A DNA stretch of 64,000 bases. It comes from an uncultured Candidatus Melainabacteria bacterium (GTDB taxonomy: Bacteria > Cyanobacteriota > Vampirovibrionia > Gastranaerophilales > Gastranaerophilaceae). Of this stretch, positions 34,136 through 41,118 are shown piece after piece. Position 1 is the stretch's first letter. Each line of letters opens with the position of its first letter. The stretch lies in the NCBI GenBank assembly GCA_947364235.1, contig CANARY010000001.1, positions 310,001-374,000 on the forward strand. The letters run 5' to 3'. Position numbers and translations under genes: made by a program. The notes beneath the pieces are model-generated. The model had not been told where the DNA came from. It did not search any database and saw nothing but the letters and a program-made list of their open reading frames with translations.

Positions 34136-34573
34136 ATGAATATCAAAGAACTTCACAAAATTGTCTGTGATGAAAAAAAAGAAATTATTAAGAAAACAGA
34201 ATTAGCCAAATCAATGAATTATTCAAGGGAATATGTAGGGCGATTATTTAAAGCCCCTGAAAAACAAATTTCACTTGACAAAATTGAACAGTGTGCAAAG
34301 TATTTTGAAATAAGCATGGCTGTTTTTAATCGTTTTATGGATGGTTCAGAACTTCCAAATGACCACACACAAGATATTTTATTAAAAGAAATTGAAAAAC
34401 ACTTTTCAATTGACAAAGTTGACATGCCAACTGTAAAAACTGTTTTAGAAACAGGAAGGGTGCGTTCATTAGTGAAAACTCTTATTAAATCATTAAATGG
34501 TGATGAAGAAGCTGCTGATGCTCTCATTGGCATTTTAAAAGTGCCTGAACTTGCAAAAAGTTTTATTGAATAA
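34136..34573 (+). CDS. HTH lysogeny repressor
   Basis: A 145-residue protein. Its N-terminal HTH (KKTELAKSMNYSREYVGRLF; KQISLDKIEQCAKYFEISMA) resembles XRE/CI-type DNA-binding domains. The C-terminal helical part (MPTVKTVLETGRVRSLVKTL) may dimerise. There is no LexA-like protease domain, so induction may not use RecA-driven self-cleavage. It is divergent from the early operon across the repeated operator and is the first gene of the lysogeny operon. ATG at 34136 chosen over an upstream TTG. Confidence 0.75.
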   Translation: MNIKELHKIVCDEKKEIIKKTELAKSMNYSREYVGRLFKAPEKQISLDKIEQCAKYFEISMAVFNRFMDGSELPNDHTQDILLKEIEKHFSIDKVDMPTVKTVLETGRVRSLVKTLIKSLNGDEEAADALIGILKVPELAKSFIE

Positions 34574-34585
34574 GGAAGGTGAACA

Positions 34586-35104
34586 ATGAAAAAAATATTA
34601 TTTTCTACAATTATATTAAGTATGCTGTTTCAACCAGTGTTTGCAGCTATTCAGCAAACAACTTCAGGTGTTGAAATTGGTTCAGAAATGTTGAAAGAAA
34701 ATTTTGATGCATACACCTTAAGTTTTACAAATTTAGGCAATAACCCGGTAAAAATAGCCAATATTGATATAAGCGGCATGGTTACAAATGCAAATCAAGT
34801 TCTTGTGTCAGAAGGCTTGAAAGCTGTTAAGAAAAACAACAAATATGCTTATATGGGAATTCTAACTTTAGGCATCACAACACTTGTTGGAACTGCAAAA
34901 AATAACACTATTATAAACAAACAAAAAGTGGCACTTGCTGAAGCTGCAACATTCAATTCAAATTTTGAAACTGCAAAATCTGAAATTATTATGCCAAACA
35001 GTACAAAAACATTTAGAATTCTTGTTCAGAAGAATCAAGAACCAAATATTTCAGCAATTTTTCAAGATACAAAAACAAATGAATATATCAAGGCGGTAAA
35101 ATGA
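34586..35104 (+). CDS. exported protein of the lysogeny operon, candidate superinfection-exclusion or conversion factor
   Basis: A 172-residue protein with a clear signal peptide (MKKILFSTIILSMLFQPVFA, cleavage after VFA) and a hydrophobic stretch at about 92-108 (YAYMGILTLGITTLVGTA). The rest looks like a beta-rich envelope protein (YTLSFTNLGNNPVKIANIDI). It lies between repressor and recombinase genes, so it should be expressed in the lysogen. AAGGAAGGTGAAC precedes the ATG, and its stop overlaps the recombinase ATG by four bases. No family recognised. Confidence 0.7.
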   Translation: MKKILFSTIILSMLFQPVFAAIQQTTSGVEIGSEMLKENFDAYTLSFTNLGNNPVKIANIDISGMVTNANQVLVSEGLKAVKKNNKYAYMGILTLGITTLVGTAKNNTIINKQKVALAEAATFNSNFETAKSEIIMPNSTKTFRILVQKNQEPNISAIFQDTKTNEYIKAVK

Positions 35105-36684
35105 AGCAAAAAGAACCAGCATTCATATATGTTAGAGTATCGAGCAAGGAACAAGAAGAAAGTGGTTTTTCTATCCCGGCACAAATAAAATACTTACAAG
35201 ACTATGCAAAAAGAAAAGGTTTTGAAGTTGTTGAAATTTTTGCTGAAAGTATCACTGCAAAAGAAACAGGAAGGCAACAATTTGAAAAAATGTTGCGTAT
35301 TATAAAAAAACAAAAAAAAGCCTGTCATCTTTTGTGTGAAAAAAATGACAGGCTATTAAGAAATGAAGATGACGCAGCTACGATTAAAAATTTATTTACC
35401 AAATCAGAATGCCACGTGCATTTGGTAAAAGATAACATGGTATTGAACAGACATTCAACACCTTATGAAATATTCATTTTTATGATGTTTTCAGCTGTTT
35501 CCTCTTTATACCCACGCAATTTGTCAATTGAAGTTAAAAAAGGCATGGTTGAAGCAGCTGAAGAAGGTTTCTTTCCGGGCAAAGCCCCAACTGGATATTT
35601 AAACAACAGAACCAGCAAAAAGAAAAGTGAAATTATTGTTGACAAAGAAAAAGCTCCTTTTGTTATAAAAGCATTTGAATTATATTCCACTGGTTGCTTC
35701 ACTTTTCAAAGTTTAGCCAAAAAACTTGCAAAGGATGGGTTCACAATAGGCAAAAGAAACTGTACAAAAGGAACTATTGAAAAAATACTTCACAACCCAT
35801 TTTATATGGGTGAATTCAATTATAAAGGCAAAAGGTTTTATGATGCAAAGCACAAGCCGCTGATCACAAAAGAATTGTTTTATACGGTGCAAAAAATTAT
35901 AAATGAAAGAACCGCACCACACACAACAAAGCATGAATTTCTTTATTCCGGGCTAATAAAATCACCTAACAATTATTTTCTTGTGGGTGATATTAAAAAA
36001 GGCAAATATGTATATTACAGAAGCACTGATGTCAAAGATAAAGGGCTTAAGCTTCTCAAAGAAGGTTATATTGATGAAATGATTGAAGAAATGTTCAGAA
36101 ACTTGTATTGTCCGCCTGAATTTGCTGAAGCAATATTTTCAAAACTGAAAGAAATGGTGCAAGGCAAAGAACAATATGAACAAGAATCGCTTGAAGCAAT
36201 ACAAAAGAAAATAAGCATGCTGAAAAGCCGCTTGAATAAGCTTTATATTGACAAATTAGATGAAACAATTTCTGAAGAATTTTATTTTGAAAAGAAAAAT
36301 GAATGGCAAATTGAACTTGATGAATTAAGAATTCAATTTGATTATATAAGCAAAGAATCTGATGAAATTATGCAAAGAGCTTCTGCAATCCTCACACTTT
36401 GCAAAAATGCTTATAATGCTTATCTTTCAGGAAATATTGAACAAAAACGCACCCTGTTAAAATTGATAACCTCACACTTTTTGTGGGATGGTGAAAACCT
36501 AACAATAACAATAAAAAACACTCTCAAACCAATGTTCAAGAGTGTGTTTTTTCAAAATGGTGGAGCAAAAGATGCTAAACTAGAACTTTTGTGCAAATAT
36601 TTTATTGACAAATTAACCTCTGAAAGTATCTTATATATTGACTTTGCACTGAGCGAATATCAAAAAATCAAAAATGTTGCGTAA
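35101..36684 (+). CDS. int: large serine recombinase (integrase)
   Basis: A 527-residue site-specific recombinase. The resolvase domain begins FIYVRVSSKEQEESGFSI, with the catalytic Ser in VRVSS, and includes CEKNDRLLRNEDDA. The recombinase domain follows (LAKKLAKDGFTIGKRNCTKG; ILHNPFYMGEFNYKGKRF). The zinc-ribbon region reads LYSGLIKSPNNYFLVGDIKK, GKYVYYRST; the usual four cysteines are all absent. A coiled coil (KKISMLKSRLNKLYIDKLDE) and C-terminus complete it. It should integrate and, with a directionality factor, excise element A; the attachment site should lie close to its gene. Confidence 0.9.
   Translation: MKQKEPAFIYVRVSSKEQEESGFSIPAQIKYLQDYAKRKGFEVVEIFAESITAKETGRQQFEKMLRIIKKQKKACHLLCEKNDRLLRNEDDAATIKNLFTKSECHVHLVKDNMVLNRHSTPYEIFIFMMFSAVSSLYPRNLSIEVKKGMVEAAEEGFFPGKAPTGYLNNRTSKKKSEIIVDKEKAPFVIKAFELYSTGCFTFQSLAKKLAKDGFTIGKRNCTKGTIEKILHNPFYMGEFNYKGKRFYDAKHKPLITKELFYTVQKIINERTAPHTTKHEFLYSGLIKSPNNYFLVGDIKKGKYVYYRSTDVKDKGLKLLKEGYIDEMIEEMFRNLYCPPEFAEAIFSKLKEMVQGKEQYEQESLEAIQKKISMLKSRLNKLYIDKLDETISEEFYFEKKNEWQIELDELRIQFDYISKESDEIMQRASAILTLCKNAYNAYLSGNIEQKRTLLKLITSHFLWDGENLTITIKNTLKPMFKSVFFQNGGAKDAKLELLCKYFIDKLTSESILYIDFALSEYQKIKNVA
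36511..36553 (+). terminator. terminator-like hairpin inside the recombinase 3' coding region
   Basis: AAAACACTCT, a loop, then AGAGTGTGTTTTTT forms a hairpin with one bulge followed by a T-run, but it lies 130 bases before the stop codon. It could be chance in an A/T-rich gene. Confidence 0.3.
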
Positions 36685-37086
36685 TTTTTTAAATTTTTAC
36701 CACATTTTTACTTTAATTTTTTAGTTGATTTTTTTTGATAATATTTTTTTGTTCAAAAGGCTTATTTTTAAAAGATTTTCTGTGATTTTTTACTTTATTT
36801 TTTATTGTTGAATTATTTTAAGGGAGAATAAAGGCTCAAACCCCCTAAAATCGAAATTTTTTGCTTGTCGCACCGTCATTGATTTTCAGAGAAAAAAATC
36901 CTCTGAGTTAATAAATGCCGGCGGGCGGACAATCAACCCCCGATCTCTGAGGCGGCGGCACAGTACCTAAGCCGCCCTAATGCCGCACTGTGCAAGGTTT
37001 TTAGAGTATAACCACCAAGAGAATACAAAAGAGAGCTGCTGCGGATGCACCGGAGTTGATCAGAGTTGAAAAATATTTTTTGATGT
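36685..37086. other. junction between the two elements; AT-rich then GC-rich non-coding stretch
   Basis: No gene is seen in this stretch of about 400 bases. 36685-36835 is almost pure A+T. At 36917-36995 a GC-rich island carries overlapping inverted repeats: GCACAGT (36958-36964) with ACTGTGC (36987-36993), and GGCGGC (36951-36956) with GCCGCC (36971-36976). The attachment site of element A is expected here. A structured RNA is the other possibility. Confidence 0.5.
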
Positions 37087-37146
37087 TTGATTAAATGTAT
37101 TACAATTTGTAAATCTTTTTTATTTTATTTGATTAAATGTATTGCA
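37087..37146 (+). repeat. 18-bp direct repeats upstream of the LPD29-like gene
   Basis: TTGATTAAATGTATTACA (37087-37104) and TTGATTAAATGTATTGCA (37129-37146) are 42 bp apart. The second abuts the promoter's -35 box. A third identical copy is at 37887. Confidence 0.7.
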
Positions 37147-37170
37147 TTTAATCTATAAATAAGTTATAAT
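37142..37170 (+). promoter_or_regulatory. sigma-70 type promoter of the LPD29-like gene
   Basis: TTGCAT (37142-37147), a 17-base spacer and TATAAT (37165-37170) form a near-consensus promoter, 45 bases before the start codon. The -35 box overlaps the end of the direct repeat, a good position for a regulator. Confidence 0.75.
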
Positions 37171-37214
37171 AATAGTATCGGTTATGAATTAAACAAAAGA
37201 AAGGCAGGCACAAT

Positions 37215-37679
37215 ATGGCAAGAGAATTAACAGATGCAGCAAAAGCAGCAAAGGCAATCAGAGCAGAATTAAAAGCAATCGGAGTAAAAGCAAGAGTAAA
37301 ATCTCAAACATACTCAGGCGGAGACAGTGTTGATGTTTATACAACAGATTTAACTCCTGAAGTAATGGCTCAAGTAAATGAAATTTGCAAAAAATATCAA
37401 GAAGGACACTTTGACGGAATGACTGATTACTATGAATACTCAAATAGAAACAGCAATCTTGTTGCTCAGGTAAAATATGTTTTTGTAGAAAACTCAGCAT
37501 CAGATGATATGATTACAAACATTTTAAACTGGATTGACTCAAAAGATGCCGGCAAACAATTTGACACTGATGCAAAAGTAAAAGAGTTTTTTAGAGATTA
37601 CAGCATGAGCCGCTACAACTTAGCAAGGAGAATATTTAGAGGTTATGATCTTTTTGGCGGTTTTTGGCAAGCAGCTTAG
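37215..37679 (+). CDS. LPD29-like domain protein
   Basis: A 154-residue protein resembling large polyvalent protein-associated domain 29: AAKAAKAIRAELKAIGVKAR, TYSGGDSVDVYTTDLTPEV, SRYNLARRIFRGYDLFGGFW. In large phage and plasmid polyvalent proteins such domains travel with anti-restriction and DNA-processing domains; here it stands alone. It is the first gene of the rightward accessory block, with a strong promoter. Codon use includes GAG, as in element B. Confidence 0.6.
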   Translation: MARELTDAAKAAKAIRAELKAIGVKARVKSQTYSGGDSVDVYTTDLTPEVMAQVNEICKKYQEGHFDGMTDYYEYSNRNSNLVAQVKYVFVENSASDDMITNILNWIDSKDAGKQFDTDAKVKEFFRDYSMSRYNLARRIFRGYDLFGGFWQAA

Positions 37680-37717
37680 GGAGAGCAATCTCCCTTTTAA
37701 AAATAAAGGAGATAATT

Positions 37718-37870
37718 ATGAGATACAATATCGGACAAAATGTAACATTAACAGATGGATATAAAGGCTATAAATCCGGAGAGATTGTAGGTTATGAGTT
37801 CCCTCAGTATGAAGTTGAGTTATCATCCGGCAAAGTGATTAAAGTTTATGAGGATGAGATAGAGTCTTGA
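37718..37870 (+). CDS. 50-residue SH3-like small protein
   Basis: Begins MRYNIGQNVTLTDGYKGYKS and ends with VYEDEIES; the alternating strands resemble small SH3/KOW-like folds (GEIVGYEFPQYEVEL). AAAGGAGATAATT precedes the ATG at 37718. Small proteins of this kind follow LPD-type genes in phages and plasmids. Function unknown. Confidence 0.6.
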   Translation: MRYNIGQNVTLTDGYKGYKSGEIVGYEFPQYEVELSSGKVIKVYEDEIES

Positions 37871-37886
37871 CATCCTGGCTTTATTT

Positions 37887-37904
37887 TTGATTAAATGTAT
37901 TACA
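37887..37904 (+). repeat. third copy of the 18-bp direct repeat
   Basis: TTGATTAAATGTATTACA, identical to the copy at 37087, lies 128 bp before the small toxin-like ORF. It links the two transcription units. Confidence 0.65.
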
Positions 37905-38014
37905 AGAACATTGAAATTTTAATCACAGGGTAAAAGATAGCTCTTTTCAAAAGGAACACCGTCTCAAACCACTTAAAGATCTCAGGCGTGTGTCTGACTA
38001 GAAAGGGGGTCAAT

Positions 38015-38095
38015 ATGGATAACTTCAATTTGACTTTAATTTTAATCTTTTTGATTTTATACATAATAAAAAGCGGCTCCCATCCGCAAGGATAG
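38015..38095 (+). CDS. 26-residue hydrophobic peptide, candidate type I toxin
   Basis: MDNFNLTLILIFLILYIIKS and a short polar end form one membrane helix. GGGGG lies five bases before the ATG. The mRNA leader would be long. AACCACTTAAAGATCTC (37967-37983) upstream is repeated as AACCACTTTAGATCTC (38097-38112) just past the stop. An antisense transcript covers the 3' end. This is the layout of Fst/par-type and related type I toxins, which insert into the membrane. The match is by architecture, not by a named family. Confidence 0.6.
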   Translation: MDNFNLTLILIFLILYIIKSGSHPQG

Positions 38096-38151
38096 GAACC
38101 ACTTTAGATCTCTGATAGGGCTATCGGCACCTTAGGAAAGTGCCACCCTGT
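38066..38151 (-). ncRNA. candidate antisense antitoxin RNA
   Basis: A minus-strand transcript of about 85 nt is predicted from the promoter at 38158-38186 to a terminator with arms at 38105-38090 and 38085-38070, loop TTGC and a T-run. The 16-bp stem is complete only on the minus strand, where all mismatches become G-U pairs. The RNA overlaps the toxin ORF 3' end and, through the repeated AACCACTT element, can also pair with the toxin leader. Confidence 0.6.
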
Positions 38152-38157
38152 GATTTT

Positions 38158-38186
38158 ATTATAAACTATATTTTAAACTTTTTCAA
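38158..38186 (-). promoter_or_regulatory. strong minus-strand promoter of the antisense RNA
   Basis: TTGAAA (38186-38181), a 17-base spacer and TATAAT (38163-38158). Transcription should start near 38151, facing the toxin gene. Confidence 0.7.
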
Positions 38187-38221
38187 GTGTTACATTAAAA
38201 AATATTACCGTAGGAGATATT

Positions 38222-38620
38222 ATGGCAGATCACATTTTAGACAATATAGATGAGTTAATCCAAAGAAAAAACATCATCCGGGATCCCAAATTTGTTGATG
38301 CGTGGAAAGAGATTTACACAGCAATTCAGATGGGTAAAGATCCTCAAGAGCTTTTTAATGAGTATAAAAAACAATATAAAGCTGATCCGGAGTTTGACAC
38401 TTTCAAACTACTTGCAGCAGCAAAGCATCTTGAGGATATAAACAAAGGCAGCGGCAGAGGCGGATCAAGACCTGGAGCCGGCAGAAAAAAGGGCAAGCCG
38501 GTTAAACCAAAATCAGAGCTAAAAAAATCAAGATCAATCCGCATGACTGATGAGGAATATCCTCAAGTCCTTGAGTATTTAAAACAACTTAGAAAATCAA
38601 AAGAGGTGTCAGATGAGTAA
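38222..38620 (+). CDS. basic DNA-binding-like protein
   Basis: A 132-residue protein: helical N-terminus (NIDELIQRKNIIRDPKFVDA), a Gly/Arg hinge GRGGSRPGAGRKKGKPVKP of the kind seen in phage and plasmid DNA-binding proteins, and a C-terminal helix pair (SIRMTDEEYPQVLEYLKQLR) like a ribbon-helix-helix unit. TAGGAGATATT precedes the ATG. It overlaps the next gene by eight bases. Exact role unknown. Confidence 0.6.
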   Translation: MADHILDNIDELIQRKNIIRDPKFVDAWKEIYTAIQMGKDPQELFNEYKKQYKADPEFDTFKLLAAAKHLEDINKGSGRGGSRPGAGRKKGKPVKPKSELKKSRSIRMTDEEYPQVLEYLKQLRKSKEVSDE

Positions 38621-39101
38621 AAAAGTGCCAAAAGTAATGATCTCAGAAATGATAAAAAAAGATTTTGAAAATACTTTCAAGCCTGAAAATTATTTCTATA
38701 CGGCAATAAACCCTGAGACAATAGATAAACTCAAAGCGGATATGTTAGACTATATCCAAAATATAAGAGTTTCAAGAAATAGAGATTTTAATGATCCTCT
38801 ATTTTATCATGATTGCGAGGAATGTATATTTTTAGGCAATATGCTTGATGTTAAAGCAGATGAATTAAACAAAAATCAGGTAAATATAGCATTTTATGAT
38901 TTTTATTGTCATAACAAAAAGGACTCAGTAAGTCTTATTGCAAGATATGGAGACAACCCTCAAGATTATTTAAGTATGAGATATTATTTTGATGCACCAC
39001 CGGAAGAAAACCCTGTTTGTAAAAATACTTTGTTTAGAGAGATTTTAAAAAGGTATGAAAATAAAAAGGAGTCAAACAATGCCGCCATTGATACAAACTA
39101 A
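38613..39101 (+). CDS. hypothetical accessory protein
   Basis: A 162-residue protein (MSKKVPKVMISEMIKKDFEN; FYHDCEECIFLGNMLDVKAD; NIAFYDFYCHNKKDSVSLIA) with three Cys in the middle. I recognise no family. GAGGTGTCAG precedes the ATG, which overlaps the upstream stop. Confidence 0.6.
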   Translation: MSKKVPKVMISEMIKKDFENTFKPENYFYTAINPETIDKLKADMLDYIQNIRVSRNRDFNDPLFYHDCEECIFLGNMLDVKADELNKNQVNIAFYDFYCHNKKDSVSLIARYGDNPQDYLSMRYYFDAPPEENPVCKNTLFREILKRYENKKESNNAAIDTN

Positions 39102-39264
39102 TAATCAAAATTATAGATGCTTAAACTGTGGATCTCCTCATTGTGTATTAAAAATTGCTGATGATGGAGTCTTAGAATATTATGAGTGCTTAAATTGTGG
39201 ACAAAAGGACATAGCATATATTGATTATTTTAAAAAGTATGCAACAAAAATAGAGACAAAATAA
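39079..39264 (+). CDS. zinc-ribbon small protein
   Basis: A 61-residue protein with RCLNCGSPHC and ECLNCGQKD, a classical two-knuckle zinc ribbon. AAAAAGGAGTC precedes the ATG at 39079, which overlaps the previous gene by 23 bases. It is the last gene of the rightward block, directly before a terminator. Confidence 0.7.
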   Translation: MPPLIQTNNQNYRCLNCGSPHCVLKIADDGVLEYYECLNCGQKDIAYIDYFKKYATKIETK

Positions 39265-39269
39265 CAAAA

Positions 39270-39306
39270 AAGCCGCCCGGATTAACTCCAAGCGGCTTAT
39301 TTTTTG
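39270..39306. terminator. bidirectional terminator between the accessory block and element B late operon
   Basis: AAGCCGC, a loop, GCGGCTT, with T-runs following on both strands. It is six bases after the zinc-ribbon gene stop. Confidence 0.8.
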
Positions 39307-39500
39307 CAATAAAAAAGGCAAGCCAATAAAAATCAGCTTGCCTATTTGTATGTTAAGAATTAAAAAAGGAATAAAAATGAAAGAAACAACCAAAACAAAA
39401 AATCAAATCTCAGCCCATTAGAAAAGCCATGAGCAACATCAAATTAAATTTTTTGATACTTGATACATAAAAAGCTCTTAAAATCAATTTTAAGAGCTTT
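39307..39500 (-). terminator. two further minus-sense terminator hairpins in the 39.3-39.5 kb gap
   Basis: AGGCAAGC/GCTTGCCT (39316-39343) is followed by six T on the minus strand. AAAGCTCTTAAAAT/ATTTTAAGAGCTTT (39471-39500) is a 14-bp stem with a T-rich end. A 14-codon frame with a ribosome binding site (ATG at about 39377, plus) lies between them; I would not call it a gene. Confidence 0.6.
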
Positions 39501-39504
39501 AAAT

Positions 39505-39537
39505 AAAAAAAGACGATAGAGTCTGCCCCCTATCGTC
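39505..39537 (-). terminator. late operon terminator of element B
   Basis: The minus strand reads GACGATAG, a 10-base loop, CTATCGTC and seven T, 32 bases after the endolysin stop codon. Confidence 0.85.
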
Positions 39538-39568
39538 AAATATCGGTTATGGAAACACCATAAACTGT

Positions 39569-39970
39569 CTAATATCTTAAAACTTGATGCCTGTTTTTGC
39601 CCTTGTTAAAAGATATATGCACCCATCTGTTATATTCGTTGATAAGCTGATCAAACTCAATGCCAAATGATTTTATTTTGGCAATGATTTGATCCGGAGC
39701 CATCCCGGTAATAACAAAATCAACCGCTTGCCCTGTTGTATGCTGAGAGTTTTTAACCCCTCTAATCTCCGGATGATTATTAAGAGTGCTGCATCTGTAA
39801 CCGCTTGTAATAATCATGGGCTTGCCTATTTTCTCCCGGATGGGCTGCAAGCAATAAGTAATTAAATCAAGCATATTATCCAGGCTGTTAATATCCGGCA
39901 TATTGTTGATTTTATACTTTGCGGCAGTATCGGAATGAATAAGCTCACTCATTTTAAAATTTAATGCCAT
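39569..39970 (-). CDS. M15 family peptidase endolysin
   Basis: A 133-residue D-Ala-D-Ala carboxypeptidase-like lysin. Zinc-site motifs of the M15 family are visible: SGYRCS, SQHTTGQAVDFVI (His and Asp ligands) and RWVHISF (third ligand). It would cut peptidoglycan cross-links at the end of infection. It is the last gene of the element B late operon, after a holin-like gene, and is followed by a terminator. Confidence 0.85.
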   Translation of the reverse strand: MALNFKMSELIHSDTAAKYKINNMPDINSLDNMLDLITYCLQPIREKIGKPMIITSGYRCSTLNNHPEIRGVKNSQHTTGQAVDFVITGMAPDQIIAKIKSFGIEFDQLINEYNRWVHISFNKGKNRHQVLRY

Positions 39971-39977
39971 TTTTACC

Positions 39978-40286
39978 TCATTTCATATTGTGATCTAACA
40001 ATAAATCAAGTTTATGATCTATTGAGTCAAACATTCTCTCTGTGTTTTCGTTTTGTTTTTTGCAATATTCGCAAGTGATATAATTTTTTTCTACGGTGTT
40101 GATCCTCTCATGGAGTCTTGCATCCTCTTCTTTGGAGCCTTTTTTAAGTTTTGCAATACTTTGATTGATTGCTGTCAACTCATCATTCATAAGCTCTTTA
40201 ACAGCTGCTTTAAAAGCAGCCTTTAATATAAACCAACCAACACCGCTGCCGGCAACAAAACCGGCAACAGATCCCCATATTGACAT
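39978..40286 (-). CDS. small membrane protein, holin-like
   Basis: A 102-residue protein with a glycine-rich N-terminal membrane helix (WGSVAGFVAGSGVGWFILKA) and a coiled-coil tail carrying CEYCKKQ. Its place directly before the endolysin and its one-span topology suit a holin or holin regulator. The ATG at 40286 has AAAGGCGG upstream. Confidence 0.6.
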   Translation of the reverse strand: MSIWGSVAGFVAGSGVGWFILKAAFKAAVKELMNDELTAINQSIAKLKKGSKEEDARLHERINTVEKNYITCEYCKKQNENTERMFDSIDHKLDLLLDHNMK

Positions 40287-40297
40287 TATCACCGCCT

Positions 40298-40603
40298 TTA
40301 ATTGATTGCTTTTTCAATTTCATCAGCAGCCTTGTTTAACTTTTCGGCAATAGCTCTCAAAGTCTCAAGCCCCAATTTTGTACCCTCAATATATGCCTCT
40401 TGTTTTGCAATCTCCGGCTCATCTGCAATTTTTGCAGCATTTTGAGCAAGATCCTCAATCAAGGCATCAGCTTTGTTGTTTAATTTTTCATAGGCTTTGC
40501 GTTTGAGAGTCGGTACAACTTTACTCTTGATGAGCTTTTTGATGTATGGAATAACAAGCTCTAAAATTGCCTTGACTGCTGTCAAAATCATTTTTGCATC
40601 CAT
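40298..40603 (-). CDS. helical lysis-region protein, hypothetical
   Basis: A 101-residue, largely helical amphipathic protein (ILTAVKAILELVIPYIKKLI; LETLRAIAEKLNKAADEIEK). It starts within the 3' end of the DUF1353 gene (16-base overlap). It might be a lysis helper, but no transmembrane segment is certain. Confidence 0.55.
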   Translation of the reverse strand: MDAKMILTAVKAILELVIPYIKKLIKSKVVPTLKRKAYEKLNNKADALIEDLAQNAAKIADEPEIAKQEAYIEGTKLGLETLRAIAEKLNKAADEIEKAIN

Positions 40604-41118
40604 GTTTTAATTCTCCTTTTCATTTTTTGTATGAGATTTTTTGCAAAATCCCAAAAGTACACTAACCGCTGCCAAATATCGACAGCCTCTCTGATGATCA
40701 GAGCTTTTGTTTTAGGTGTGCAAGTCAACAACATAAGCTCATATAAAAGCTCACTTGACAGCCGCCTTTTGTTATCAATCAATGAATGATCTCTGCAAAC
40801 TTTGTCATGCAGGATTGCACCTGTTAAAAACTCCGGCTGCAAAGGATAGCCTATAAGCCAGGAGTAAAATTTTATTGTTGCTCCGTCAAAGCCCTCATTT
40901 TTATAAGCGGTAATTTTATAAAATTTGCCGTCTTTTCTATCCCTGAGATAATAATTGACTCTCTCTGCAAGTTTTATAGGGAATTGTTTTTTATCCTTTA
41001 AAACTTCAGGAGAGTCAAATTTGATAGGGATCCGGATCTTGACATCCGGGATGTCTGAGATACCCAAAACAAAGCCCGGAGCATTTATAAAATATTTTGC
41101 TTTTGGCTCTTTAGCCAT
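40588..41118 (-). CDS. DUF1353 protein
   Basis: A 176-residue protein with DUF1353 hallmarks: GFDGATIKFYSWLIGYPLQ, AILHDKVCRDHSL, SSELLYELMLL. These small proteins are frequent next to phage lysis genes and are of unknown biochemical function. The C-terminus has an extra aromatic-basic helix (VYFWDFAKNLIQKMKRRIK) that may touch membrane or DNA. Confidence 0.75.
   Translation of the reverse strand: MAKEPKAKYFINAPGFVLGISDIPDVKIRIPIKFDSPEVLKDKKQFPIKLAERVNYYLRDRKDGKFYKITAYKNEGFDGATIKFYSWLIGYPLQPEFLTGAILHDKVCRDHSLIDNKRRLSSELLYELMLLTCTPKTKALIIREAVDIWQRLVYFWDFAKNLIQKMKRRIKTWMQK

Noticed and set aside
39377-39421. 14-codon plus-strand frame with a ribosome binding site in the terminator cluster
   Set aside because: Too short and very Lys/Thr-rich, lying between terminators; no support beyond the AAGGA box.
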